Positions 26,641 through 36,143 of a stretch of DNA of 64,000 nucleotides are shown here, one piece after another. The notes below the pieces were generated by a model. The model made no database searches. It saw only the letters and a program-made list of their open reading frames with translations, and was not told the origin of the DNA. Position 1 is the stretch's first letter. Every line of letters starts with the position of its first letter. A program made the position numbers and the translations under genes. The stretch spans positions 1 to 64,000 of the forward strand of contig PGCO01000006.1 in assembly GCA_002786355.1 (NCBI GenBank), read 5' to 3'. The stretch is from Sediminibacterium sp. FEMGT703S (GTDB lineage Bacteria; Bacteroidota; Bacteroidia; Chitinophagales; Chitinophagaceae).

Positions 26641-28734
26641 TTACTTGATGGTATAACGAATCCCTAAAAATCCTCGGATTCCTTGATTAGGTGCAAACAT
26701 ATAAGTGGGATCAAAACTGAGCGCATAGGGATTGTCTGCAGTTGCACGAACCTGTCCATTGGGCTGAAATTGCACCCCTTTATCAAATGGATCATTGGCC
26801 CTTGCAATCAAAAATGGACTAAAGCGGGTTGGCAAAAAGTTCAATAAGTTTTTTACCCCACCATATATTTCAATACCGCGCCAATAATGAAAAGTAAACT
26901 GCACATTTTGCAAACTATACCAGGGGGAGTAAGGCTGTCGTGGATCGAGCGGTCCTAACAAAGGCATACGCATAGGACTGTAAACATTACCTGTGTAATC
27001 AATATCTAAATGAATCGAAGGAATTCGATAAGACAAAGACCAGGTTCCCGAAAATCGTTCCGTTAAAATCTGCTGTTCTTTTTGACCTTTCTCATGCAAA
27101 GCAACATCCATATAAGTTGCACCAATATTTAATTTGATGCCATTGTTCAATGCAATATCTGCATTTGCGGAAACCCCTTTACTGATGGCATGTCCATTTA
27201 AATTAGCATAAATAATCTGATTAGGATCTGTTTCAAAATCACCTACAATTCGATTATTGAAATAAGTATAGAATGCAGAAAAATCAAGCGTGGTAGCAGT
27301 ACTACCCTTACCATATAGTTTATGGATATAATTCAAATTAACATTAAATGATTGCTCAGGTTTTAACTGTTCGGCTAATACCACTTTTCTAGCACCTGAT
27401 AATGCAGCATGGTCTTCGGTAAATATATTCACTACCCTAAAACCAGTCCCCATATTTAAGCGTAGGAACTGATGATTATTAATGGTGTATTTATAGGCAA
27501 CCCGTGGAGTAAAAATATTTCCATGTGCAGTATTGTAATCGTAGCGAAGACCTAGTAGCAATTTATGTTTTTCATTGAACGTGATTTCATTCTGTGCAAA
27601 AATGCCTGGCAATACAATGCGCTGTGGTTGTGTTCCAAATTTAGAAGGATCAATTGATCCTGTTGCGGGGGTATTATCATTATAATAAGTATAACGCAAG
27701 GCAGAACCTAACAAGAAGTCGTGTTTGCCAATCGTCTTATCCCATACCATTTGCGCAAATCCTACTTGTTGTTTACCCATGTACAATGTATTGCCATACA
27801 TGCTATTTTGGTGATGGTGATTCAATGAAAAAGCAAGACTAATTTTTTCTGTAGTAGGCAATTGATAATTACCCATTAACTCCACCCGATTGGTGAAAAT
27901 ACTTTCTCCATAAACTTCGTCTGTTCCTCTAAAACCCTTGTTCCAATTCATTTGTCCACCCCAACGATCTTCATAAAAATAACGAGCAGCTAAATTAAGG
28001 GCACGATTATTCTTTTGTTGGATGGACCATTTTTGAAAAATTGAAACCCTTTGTTGCAAAGTCAAATCAGTGAATCCATCTTTATTGTTATCAATTGGAT
28101 TACTGTAATTAAAGTAGTTAAGCCCAGTTAACACAGTGGCTTTGCTCCCCACTTTAGTGGTAAACCCTAGATCGGTATTTACTTCACCCCAAGTAGTTGC
28201 CATCATATCTGCGGATAGATGAGGGGCTGTTCCTGTTTTTTTAGTAATCACATTAATGAGTCCACCAATGGCTTCACTACCATACAAGGTAGAAGCAGGT
28301 CCTTTTACAATTTCAATTCTATCTACCATTGAAGCGGGTATACCGGATAAACCATACACGGTAGATAAACTACTCATAATAGGCATCCCATCTATTAACA
28401 CCATTGTATAAGGGCCGGGCAACCCATTGATTCTAATTTCCCCTGTGTTACAAATATTGCAATTGTTCTGAGGCCTTACTCCATTGATATGTAACAACCC
28501 TTCAAAAATATGGAAGGCAGGATTCTTTTTTAGAAAAGCTGCGGTATACACTTCAACAGGCACAGGACTTTCTACTCGCTTCACTTCTTTTAGCGTACCT
28601 GTTACTACTACTTCATCTAAGACCCCCTCATTGGGTTTTAACAACTTAGAACTGTCTGCCAACACCTGGGCATGGGCTGGATTTCCAAATAATCCCAACC
28701 CTACAATAAGTAATATAATTAATTGTTGTTTCAT
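26641..28734 (-). CDS. TonB-dependent receptor, probably metal-regulated
   Basis: 697 aa from ATG 28734 (MKQQLIILLIV). A 30-residue longer frame precedes the signal peptide and overlaps the operator, so it is unlikely. VVVTGT-like TonB-box region, plug (NICNTGEIRINGLPGPYTMV, then YGSEAIGGLINVITKK), then a barrel with a C-terminal aromatic strand. It is divergent from a DtxR/MntR-type repressor with two palindromes between, so uptake of iron, manganese or a metal chelate is inferred. Confidence 0.9.
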   Translation of the reverse strand: MKQQLIILLIVGLGLFGNPAHAQVLADSSKLLKPNEGVLDEVVVTGTLKEVKRVESPVPVEVYTAAFLKKNPAFHIFEGLLHINGVRPQNNCNICNTGEIRINGLPGPYTMVLIDGMPIMSSLSTVYGLSGIPASMVDRIEIVKGPASTLYGSEAIGGLINVITKKTGTAPHLSADMMATTWGEVNTDLGFTTKVGSKATVLTGLNYFNYSNPIDNNKDGFTDLTLQQRVSIFQKWSIQQKNNRALNLAARYFYEDRWGGQMNWNKGFRGTDEVYGESIFTNRVELMGNYQLPTTEKISLAFSLNHHHQNSMYGNTLYMGKQQVGFAQMVWDKTIGKHDFLLGSALRYTYYNDNTPATGSIDPSKFGTQPQRIVLPGIFAQNEITFNEKHKLLLGLRYDYNTAHGNIFTPRVAYKYTINNHQFLRLNMGTGFRVVNIFTEDHAALSGARKVVLAEQLKPEQSFNVNLNYIHKLYGKGSTATTLDFSAFYTYFNNRIVGDFETDPNQIIYANLNGHAISKGVSANADIALNNGIKLNIGATYMDVALHEKGQKEQQILTERFSGTWSLSYRIPSIHLDIDYTGNVYSPMRMPLLGPLDPRQPYSPWYSLQNVQFTFHYWRGIEIYGGVKNLLNFLPTRFSPFLIARANDPFDKGVQFQPNGQVRATADNPYALSFDPTYMFAPNQGIRGFLGIRYTIK

Positions 28735-28756
28735 TGTTCTGGATGTAAAATTATAA

Positions 28757-28776
28757 TTGTTAGGCTTACCTAACAA
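28757..28776. promoter_or_regulatory. DtxR/MntR-type operator palindrome
   Basis: TTGTTAGGCTTACCTAACAA: perfect 8-bp arms around CTTA, resembling DtxR/MntR boxes (TTAGG...CCTAA). It lies 23 bp upstream of the receptor start and 33 bp upstream of the regulator start. Confidence 0.75.
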
Positions 28777-28791
28777 ATTTTGTTTGCTTTT

Positions 28792-28809
28792 TTTGGTAAT
28801 TTTACCAAA
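28792..28809. promoter_or_regulatory. Second palindrome overlapping the regulator start codon
   Basis: TTTGGTAATTTTACCAAA: perfect 8-bp arms around TT. The last base is the A of the regulator's ATG. It could serve autoregulation of the repressor. Confidence 0.55.
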
Positions 28810-29495
28810 TGCAATCATTGTCAAATACTGAGGAAAACTATATCAAGGGGCTATTTCAATTAACGATTGAAGTAGGAAACAAAACGGAAGCGGGCACCAA
28901 TGAAATTGCCAATCACTTAGGCATTAAGCCAGCATCCGCAAACGATATGCTGAAGAAACTGAAAGACAAAAAACTGATTCAATACGAAAAATATGGTAAG
29001 TCTTCTTTAACCAAGGAAGGCAAAAAATTGGCGGTCGACATTGTTCGTAAACATCGTTTATGGGAAACATTCTTATTCGAAAAATTAGCATTTAGTTGGG
29101 ATGAAGTGCATGAGGTAGCAGAACAATTAGAACATATTCAGAGTAAAAAATTAATCGACAAACTAGACCAGTTTCTCAACTACCCATCGGCCGATCCACA
29201 CGGCGATCCAATCCCCAATGCAAAAGGTGAACTGATAATTGAAGCCAGAAAATCATTGGTAACAGAAGAAGTGGGTCATACTTGCAAAATGGTTGGAGTA
29301 AAAGACAATTCAGCTTCATTTTTACAATACGCAGATTCATTGGGTTTGGCCATCAATCAACGTATAAAAATTAAAAGCAGGCAGGCTTACGACGACTTAA
29401 TTGAAATTGAAGTAAAAGGTGTTCGCAATCGTATCAGCCCAAAATTTGCAGAGCATATTATTGTGGTTTGCAATGATTGCAATAAACAGCATTAA
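28809..29495 (+). CDS. Metal-dependent transcriptional regulator (DtxR/MntR family)
   Basis: 228 aa. N-terminal winged helix (NEIANHLGIKPASANDMLKKLKDKKLI, ~30-60), dimerisation/metal-binding domain with RKHRLWETFLFEKL and the E-H-x2-S pattern (EQLEHIQSKKL), NYPSADPHGDPIP motif, and a C-terminal FeoA/SH3-like domain. Likely a Mn2+ or Fe2+ sensing repressor of the divergent TonB receptor and of itself. The stop overlaps the convergent dnaX stop by 4 bases. Confidence 0.92.
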   Translation: MQSLSNTEENYIKGLFQLTIEVGNKTEAGTNEIANHLGIKPASANDMLKKLKDKKLIQYEKYGKSSLTKEGKKLAVDIVRKHRLWETFLFEKLAFSWDEVHEVAEQLEHIQSKKLIDKLDQFLNYPSADPHGDPIPNAKGELIIEARKSLVTEEVGHTCKMVGVKDNSASFLQYADSLGLAINQRIKIKSRQAYDDLIEIEVKGVRNRISPKFAEHIIVVCNDCNKQH

Positions 29496-31306
29496 TAATC
29501 AATTTCTAATCTTAGTTTATCTCGTAACTCTTTTACCAACGGGTATTGCTCGGAAATCCGTTCAAATTTTTGTTTGCTGTTCAAGCGCATATGCAAGGGC
29601 ACATCTTCTTTTTCCCCTTCTTCTACTAGGATGGTAAAATTGATTGCACGATTGTGAAATTGCGTTTGCAATTGGTCAAGTAAAACAGTTTTTTCGCTCT
29701 CCACAAATTTCTGTGCAGTTACAGCAGAAACCCGAACAGTAAAATGAATATCACTTTCAATTTCTAAGCTGGCAATTTTAAACGTACCAACTGCAGAATG
29801 TTTTAATTGCTTTTCTAATTGCAAAATATAAGCATCCCAAAATGCGCGGAGACTTTCTTGCGTTAATGGCATCGCTTCTTTTACCTCTTCAATCTGGTAA
29901 TTGCTGCCCGCTTTTTCTTTGAGTGCTTCTAATAAAGACTTCTTAGGTCCTGTTTTGATGGTACCTACAGGTGCTGGTGATTGAGCAGGAACCGAATTTT
30001 CTTTTACGAACAATTTAGGACCCGCTGCATTCGCAGATACGGTAGTAGTTCCATTTCCTGAACCCTGTGCCGGATGAACAGTATTGCTTGCAATGCTAGC
30101 AGCAGGCGGTGCTGGTGGTGCCAGCGGCTGAATCATTTTTGTTTTGAAAGCAATTGGGCCGTCAATTCGTTTTTTTTTTACTACAGCACCTTTATCGGTG
30201 GTTAATTCAATAGCTTGTTGCAAAAAACTCAGCTTAATTAAAGCAAGCTCTACGTGTAAACGCTTATTACGAGCCATCTTATAATTAACTTCCGTATCGT
30301 TTAAAATATTTAATGCGCTTACCAAATAGCTTAGAGATGTTTGTTGGGCTACTTGAGTATATTTTTCTTGCATACCTTCCACTACTTCTAAGAGTGCAGC
30401 CGACTTTGAATCTTTACAAACTAATAAGTTTCTAATAAATTCTGCAAATCCATTCAACACCAAATCACCTTCAAATCCTTTACGGTTGATTTGATCAAAT
30501 AGCAACATCGCTCCTGCCATATCTTGTTGATGCATGCATGCTAGCAATTGGAAGAAATAATCTTCGTCTAAAATATTTAAATGCTCTAAAGTATTTTGAT
30601 AAGTAACCGTGCCATTGGTGAAACTCACAATTTTATCTAGAATACTCAGCGAGTCTCGCATACAGCCTTCACTCTTTTGAGCAATCACTTGCAATGCTGC
30701 TTTTTCTGCATTAATATGCTCTTTGTCTACAATTTCTTGTAAATGTTCAACTGTATCGTTATTAGTAATTCTTTTAAAATCAAAAATTTGACACCTACTT
30801 AAAATGGTAGGTAGAATTTTATGTTTCTCTGTTGTGGCTAAAATAAAAATAGCGTAGGGAGGCGGTTCTTCTAATGTTTTCAAAAATGCATTGAACGCAC
30901 TTGAACTGAGCATATGAACCTCATCCACTATATACACTTTGTATTTACCAGCTTGTGGAGCAAAACGCACTTGTTCTACTAATGCCCTTATATCATCTAC
31001 AGAGTTATTACTAGCAGCATCCAGCTCATGTATATTCATTGAAGTGCCTGCGTCAAAAGAAACACAACTATTACATGTATTACAGGCTTCACCTTCTGCC
31101 GTTTGATTGGTACAGTTAATGGTTTTTGCCAAAATACGTGCACAGGTCGTTTTACCCACCCCTCTAGGTCCACAAAATAGAAATGCATGTGCCAATTGAT
31201 TATTACGAATGGCATTCTTTAGGGTAGTAGTAATATGCTGCTGCCCCACCACTGTATTAAAGTTTTGGGGACGATATTTACGTGCTGATACGATGAAATT
31301 GTCCAT
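29492..31306 (-). CDS. dnaX: DNA polymerase III subunit gamma/tau
   Basis: 604 aa clamp-loader ATPase. RPQNFNTVVGQ, Walker A GPRGVGKTT, a zinc module with CNTCNSC, Walker B VYIVDEVHML, and the SRC sensor-1 region (TILSRCQIF). The C-terminal tail after residue ~380 is Ala/Pro-rich and then a tau-like region. It sits upstream of the GNAT-like gene on the same strand. Confidence 0.95.
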   Translation of the reverse strand: MDNFIVSARKYRPQNFNTVVGQQHITTTLKNAIRNNQLAHAFLFCGPRGVGKTTCARILAKTINCTNQTAEGEACNTCNSCVSFDAGTSMNIHELDAASNNSVDDIRALVEQVRFAPQAGKYKVYIVDEVHMLSSSAFNAFLKTLEEPPPYAIFILATTEKHKILPTILSRCQIFDFKRITNNDTVEHLQEIVDKEHINAEKAALQVIAQKSEGCMRDSLSILDKIVSFTNGTVTYQNTLEHLNILDEDYFFQLLACMHQQDMAGAMLLFDQINRKGFEGDLVLNGFAEFIRNLLVCKDSKSAALLEVVEGMQEKYTQVAQQTSLSYLVSALNILNDTEVNYKMARNKRLHVELALIKLSFLQQAIELTTDKGAVVKKKRIDGPIAFKTKMIQPLAPPAPPAASIASNTVHPAQGSGNGTTTVSANAAGPKLFVKENSVPAQSPAPVGTIKTGPKKSLLEALKEKAGSNYQIEEVKEAMPLTQESLRAFWDAYILQLEKQLKHSAVGTFKIASLEIESDIHFTVRVSAVTAQKFVESEKTVLLDQLQTQFHNRAINFTILVEEGEKEDVPLHMRLNSKQKFERISEQYPLVKELRDKLRLEIDY

Positions 31307-31326
31307 AAAAATTGCTGCAATATAAC

Positions 31327-32499
31327 TTATTTATAGTCCATCTCAGGATGCCGTTCAAAAGGATATTTTTCATTGAATATATAACGGAAAGTAACCATTC
31401 TTCGGCTTTGTGTTCCGCCCAAACTTTTGTAAATATTGACCATTTTAGGATTCCAGTCTCCTGCCCAACCCATCTCATACTGCTCGTACCAGCCTTTACC
31501 CTGTAAATATAAACCAGCTGCATAAATTAAGTAGCTATCAACGCCCAATGCCTGGTATTTTGGTACAACACCAAAAGCCAAACCAGTTAATCGTTTATTG
31601 GTTCCCCTCCATTTCATCCACAAAAGTTTCAATTTTTGGATGATTCCAAATTGTCCATTGAAATGTTTAAAATATTGATTTAGGTCGGGAATATTAATGA
31701 ACATCGCTATCGGATCCTCTTTGTAATAAGCAAACCATACTACTCGCTCATCCATAATGGGCTTCATTTTACTAAAGAGCTTTACTACCTGTTCTTTGGT
31801 AATTTCTTTAGCTTCTCCATGCTGTGCCCATGCAGCATTGTATACCGTAGCAAAATCTCCTGCATATTTATTGAGTTCACTCAGCTTTACATGCTTTGCT
31901 GAATAATCGGGTTTTGCATTAAACTTGGAATATCGCTCAGGAAATTTTTCCGGCAATGGATCATCTACATTCATGTAATAGTAGTACTGATTGTAGTAAT
32001 TCTTAAACCCATATCCCTCAAATAACCCTTCATAATAAGATGGATTAAAAGACATCCCATACATGGGTTCTTTGTCAAAACCCTCAACCATTAAACCCCA
32101 CCATTTATCGCGGTCTCCAAAATTGATTGGACCATCCATGGCTTCCATTCCCATTTCAGTTAACCAATGTTTTGCCGTATCAAACAACAAATTAGCAGTT
32201 GCTTGGTCGTTGATGCAATCAAAAAAACCAACTCCGCCAGTTTTATATTCCGTTCCTTTATTGATGTACTTATCGTTCGTAAAAGCTGCAATTCTACCAA
32301 CCAACTCACCACCATCAGTATAAGCAACCCAACGTACGGCTTTTCCCCATTTGAAATATTTATTTTTTGCAGGATCAAACACCTCATTTACTTCATTGTT
32401 TAAGGAGCGGATATAGTGAGGGTTAGATGCATTCATGATTGCATTTACAGCTAAAAAGTCCTTGACCTGTTCTGCGTCTTTTACTGCTACTATTTGCAT
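31327..32499 (-). CDS. GNAT-like acyltransferase-fold protein, function unknown
   Basis: 390 aa. It resembles large two-lobed GNAT-fold proteins widespread in Bacteroidota: a first lobe with GGELVGRIAAFTND and GFFDCIND, and a second with GLAFGVVPKYQALGVDSYLIY resembling the acyl-CoA pyrophosphate loop. No N-terminal signal. Donor and acceptor unknown. It lies between dnaX and the L,D-transpeptidase gene with short gaps, so co-transcription is likely. Confidence 0.75.
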   Translation of the reverse strand: MQIVAVKDAEQVKDFLAVNAIMNASNPHYIRSLNNEVNEVFDPAKNKYFKWGKAVRWVAYTDGGELVGRIAAFTNDKYINKGTEYKTGGVGFFDCINDQATANLLFDTAKHWLTEMGMEAMDGPINFGDRDKWWGLMVEGFDKEPMYGMSFNPSYYEGLFEGYGFKNYYNQYYYYMNVDDPLPEKFPERYSKFNAKPDYSAKHVKLSELNKYAGDFATVYNAAWAQHGEAKEITKEQVVKLFSKMKPIMDERVVWFAYYKEDPIAMFINIPDLNQYFKHFNGQFGIIQKLKLLWMKWRGTNKRLTGLAFGVVPKYQALGVDSYLIYAAGLYLQGKGWYEQYEMGWAGDWNPKMVNIYKSLGGTQSRRMVTFRYIFNEKYPFERHPEMDYK

Positions 32500-32509
32500 A
32501 TCCTTCTTT

Positions 32510-34105
32510 TTACTTTTGAAACAATTTTTGAGCCATTTTTTGATCGTGCTGATAAATATCTCTTCTAAAATGCAACACGCCAGTTTGATCTACCCATGAA
32601 GTAAAATACACTAGAAAAACCGGAATTTTCTTTTTTAAAGTAACCCATTTTTCTTTCTCCAAATACATTAAACTATCAATGGCTGTACTGGTATAATTCG
32701 GCTGATCACGCAATAAAAACTCAGCAAATTTTTTAGGTTCTGCAATTCTGATACAGCCATGACTCAAGCCTCGATTGGTTTGTGCAAATAAATTTCGATT
32801 GGGTGTATCGTGTAAATAAATGCTGAAATTATTGGGGAACAAAAACTTTACTCTACCCAGGGCATTATTTGGACCAGGCTTTTGTCTTACTTGAGGAAGC
32901 TTTCCTTTGGCATTGGTGATTTCCATATTATGCTTGGCGATGTATCCTGGATTTCTTCTAATAGCAGGTAAAATTTCATTGCGAACAATACTCTCAGGAA
33001 CATTCCAGTAAGGACTAAAAACAATGTATTGCAAATTACCATTGAATATGACTGTACTATTGGCAGAAGACCCAACAATTACATTCATCTGCAAAGCAAT
33101 CTTACTTTTTTCGAAAACCCTCAACTTAAACTCAGGAATATTAACCAGCACAAAAGTGCTGTCTTGTTGTGGGGGCATCCACCTAGCCCGCTCCATATTA
33201 ATAAGTAATTGTTCAACTCTTTTCTTTAGAGGAATATTTAAATCGGAAATTACTTTATTTCCAATCACCCCATCTACTTCAATACCATGACGATCTTGAA
33301 ATTTCTTGATAGCCAATACCATAGAAGTATCAAATAAATTATTGTTCGCGAGAGAATCACCTTGCAGAAAACTAAGCCGCTTTTTTATTCTCCCAATTAA
33401 CTCACTACTGTGGCCACTTCTCAATGATTTTTTAATAGTCGGCAAAGAATCAAGTACTTCTTTTTTTTGCATTTCAATCAAGCGAAATAATTGTTGCTCC
33501 ATTCTAGGATATTGTAAGCTAACAGGAGCATAATTGATTGAGCTGTTCGATTTTTTCTCCACAACCGAATCTAATAAGGCAAGTAGATTCACTTTTTTAC
33601 GAGGAATATACCAACCTAAATCTGCTAAATTTATATCTGCTCCTTTGTATACTTTAGCAGCATACTTAAAAAATTGGCCTGTAAAAAGCAACTCTGTATT
33701 CAATACTTCTTTGTTTTCCTTAATGGCGTTTGCAGGCTTATTGGCATACACGTTATAGAAGTCTTGAAAGCTTTTGTTGAAAAGGCTACTATCTGGTAAA
33801 CGCGTAATATGATCGTTTTGTAAATTATAAAAATGATGTGCTTGTTCTGATAAGCCAGTAGAATCAAACCAAGCATATTCAAAGTTTCTATCGGTATAAA
33901 AATCAATGAATTGTTGTTCAAATTCTTTTACCCAAATATTGGCTTGAATAAATTGAGCCAATGAGATACTATCTAAGAAAAGCGGATTATAAGAATTGGT
34001 TATGTTGATAGATTGGTCTCGTTGCGCTTTTTTCTTTGCACTACTTGTGCAAGCGTAGGTAAACAAAAAAACAATACTCCAAAAATAAATGAAAGGTCTA
34101 CGCAT
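32510..34105 (-). CDS. L,D-transpeptidase (YkuD) lipoprotein
   Basis: 531 aa from ATG 34105 (MRRPFIYFW). A lipobox-like FTYACTSS gives a lipoprotein anchor. Order: YcbB-like N-terminal region, peptidoglycan-binding domain (DGVIGNKVISDLNIP, ~285-300), YkuD catalytic domain with the RGLSHGCIRIAEP active site (nucleophile Cys, His). It makes 3-3 peptidoglycan or protein cross-links in the periplasm, as in the YcbB/LdtD type. Confidence 0.92.
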   Translation of the reverse strand: MRRPFIYFWSIVFLFTYACTSSAKKKAQRDQSINITNSYNPLFLDSISLAQFIQANIWVKEFEQQFIDFYTDRNFEYAWFDSTGLSEQAHHFYNLQNDHITRLPDSSLFNKSFQDFYNVYANKPANAIKENKEVLNTELLFTGQFFKYAAKVYKGADINLADLGWYIPRKKVNLLALLDSVVEKKSNSSINYAPVSLQYPRMEQQLFRLIEMQKKEVLDSLPTIKKSLRSGHSSELIGRIKKRLSFLQGDSLANNNLFDTSMVLAIKKFQDRHGIEVDGVIGNKVISDLNIPLKKRVEQLLINMERARWMPPQQDSTFVLVNIPEFKLRVFEKSKIALQMNVIVGSSANSTVIFNGNLQYIVFSPYWNVPESIVRNEILPAIRRNPGYIAKHNMEITNAKGKLPQVRQKPGPNNALGRVKFLFPNNFSIYLHDTPNRNLFAQTNRGLSHGCIRIAEPKKFAEFLLRDQPNYTSTAIDSLMYLEKEKWVTLKKKIPVFLVYFTSWVDQTGVLHFRRDIYQHDQKMAQKLFQK

Positions 34106-34132
34106 ATTGCTAAGGTACAAATTGTATAATGA

Positions 34133-34834
34133 TTATCTGTTCTGTAAAAGCACGGCAGCAGCTATTCCCGCTGTTTCTGTTCGAAGACGGGTATTGCCCA
34201 AGCTAATCATAGTAGCCCCAGACTGAGCCGCTAACTTAATTTCGTCGGGTGTAAAATCGCCCTCAGGGCCAATCAATAACAAAGTATTAACGGACCGATC
34301 TACTGATTGAAGTGCTTTTTTCTCGCCAGGTTCACAATGTGCCAAGAGCAATTGACCATTTCGGGGTTCTTGTATCAATGATTTAAACGCAATCGGATCA
34401 TGCAAAATTGGCTTGTAACTTTGTTGGCTTTGCAACATGGCGGAAACCAAAATATGTTCCCAGCGTTCTTTTTTAAAGTGCGTGCGTTCAGTTCTATCCG
34501 CAATCAAAGGATAAAAAGATGCAACCCCAATTTCGGTTGCTTTTTCTAAAAACCACTCCATTCTTGCAGCATTTTTCACAAAAGAAATGGCAATAGTATT
34601 TTGAGGATTCGGTGAAGTAATTTGTTCAAATGCCGATAATTGAACAACTGTCTTTTTTTTATCAGAACTTACAATTTCACCCGAGCATTTTAAGCCGAGT
34701 CCGTTGGTTAACAAAATAGCATTCCCTTCTCTCATTCGCAATACCATGCTGCAATGTTTACTCGATTCTTCCGAAAGGGTAAATAAACCATCCATTGCAG
34801 GCAATTGAGCTTCATAAAAAAAGGGGATAGACAT
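34133..34834 (-). CDS. rsmE: 16S rRNA (uracil1498-N3)-methyltransferase
   Basis: 233 aa SPOUT-type methyltransferase. N-terminal PUA-like domain (HCSMVLRMREGN), then the knotted C-terminal domain with the LLLIGPEGDFTPDEI SAM-binding loop and SLGNTRLRTETAGIAA. It methylates U1498 of 16S rRNA. Length is normal. Same strand as its neighbours. Confidence 0.95.
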   Translation of the reverse strand: MSIPFFYEAQLPAMDGLFTLSEESSKHCSMVLRMREGNAILLTNGLGLKCSGEIVSSDKKKTVVQLSAFEQITSPNPQNTIAISFVKNAARMEWFLEKATEIGVASFYPLIADRTERTHFKKERWEHILVSAMLQSQQSYKPILHDPIAFKSLIQEPRNGQLLLAHCEPGEKKALQSVDRSVNTLLLIGPEGDFTPDEIKLAAQSGATMISLGNTRLRTETAGIAAAVLLQNR

Positions 34835-34850
34835 CTATGTTCAAGTTTAG

Positions 34851-36116
34851 CTATTTTAAAACCAGCACCATGATTCCTTCACTAGCAGATTTTATTTTAG
34901 GCAAATTATAATGCTTACCGTTATAGAAAATATAAACGGGTTTAGTATCATTGGAATCTAATAAAAAATCAATTCCATTCATGAATGGAATCGCTTTAAA
35001 AGTTGGAATTAAATTACCAGTACTATTACCATCCCCATTTTCAAAAATAAAATGGGCTATAGCAGTTTTTGATGCAGGAGAAATCGTTTCTGAAGCTAAA
35101 TTTAGTCCGTCAATTGTTAATGAATCTCTTCCTGCAATAACCGCTCGATTACTGCTAAAAATAGCCAACACTGATTGTTGATCATTAGAAGGTAAAGTAT
35201 TTAACAATAAAGCGGTCATCCCAGTTTTTGGCAATGCCCTTAAATAAACCAATGGGTCATCTGAAGTAAAAGGTTCATGAAAATAATGTACCGTTCTTTG
35301 CCCACCAGCAGGTTTTAAAACAAACTCATAAGCAACAGCTGCTTGAGCCTTAAAGGGACCCCAATTTCCTTGCTCATCAGTATTGAATTTAAAAATTGGC
35401 TTTTCATCCATTCTTTTCCCTCTGCTTAAACTGAAGCCATATACTTCTACAACCGCATTCGCTAAAGGGGTGTTTTCACCCATTAAACAAGCTTTACCGG
35501 CAATGATTGGTTGCTTTTTAATTTTAACCTTTTGTTGGTTGGTGATTGACGGATTAAAGAAATGAAACATTTCCCAAAAAGAAGCCTCACTTGTTGCAAC
35601 TTCATAATGATCACTCTCTTTTTGTTGCACATTTAATGCCCCGGGTATATCACCTGCTTTCACTACTTTATCACCCAATGAATAGATATTCAGTGTACTA
35701 ATTTGCCCGTTGTTACCAGCGGGTTTCGTTTGCTTACTACTTCCTATATGAACATATTTGGCCACTTTTAAAGCCCTATCAGCATCATTTAAATACCCAT
35801 AGCCAACACCGCCTCCTGCAGAATGACCAACCAAATTAACCCGATTAGCTCCTGTATTAGCTAATACCATATTGATAAAAGAATCTAATTGATTGATGGT
35901 ATTATTTTTTGCGCCAACACTATTCCAATCAAATACATGTAATTGAGATGGCAGATAGCCATTAGCAATGAAACGTTGAAATTGTGTTGAATAAGTATCC
36001 CCACTTCCTAAAAATCCATGGACAAACACGATGGGTAATTGCTCGCTCTTATTTTGAGCAACCATCGAATTGCCCCAAACGAAAAAGACTAAAAATAAAA
36101 TAATATTTTTCTTCAT
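34851..36116 (-). CDS. Exported lipase/esterase-like alpha/beta hydrolase
   Basis: 421 aa from ATG 36116 (MKKNIILFL). Signal peptide to MVAQ. VFVHGFLGSGDTYS (oxyanion-hole HG) and the nucleophile elbow GHSAGGG in NLVGHSAGGGVGYG mark a lipase-2/PGAP1-like fold (~residues 15-200). The C-terminal half is beta-rich with no named domain. Substrate not evident. Last gene before dnaB on the minus strand. Confidence 0.8.
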   Translation of the reverse strand: MKKNIILFLVFFVWGNSMVAQNKSEQLPIVFVHGFLGSGDTYSTQFQRFIANGYLPSQLHVFDWNSVGAKNNTINQLDSFINMVLANTGANRVNLVGHSAGGGVGYGYLNDADRALKVAKYVHIGSSKQTKPAGNNGQISTLNIYSLGDKVVKAGDIPGALNVQQKESDHYEVATSEASFWEMFHFFNPSITNQQKVKIKKQPIIAGKACLMGENTPLANAVVEVYGFSLSRGKRMDEKPIFKFNTDEQGNWGPFKAQAAVAYEFVLKPAGGQRTVHYFHEPFTSDDPLVYLRALPKTGMTALLLNTLPSNDQQSVLAIFSSNRAVIAGRDSLTIDGLNLASETISPASKTAIAHFIFENGDGNSTGNLIPTFKAIPFMNGIDFLLDSNDTKPVYIFYNGKHYNLPKIKSASEGIMVLVLK

Positions 36117-36143
36117 ACAAAGGGATAACATACTAATATAAAA

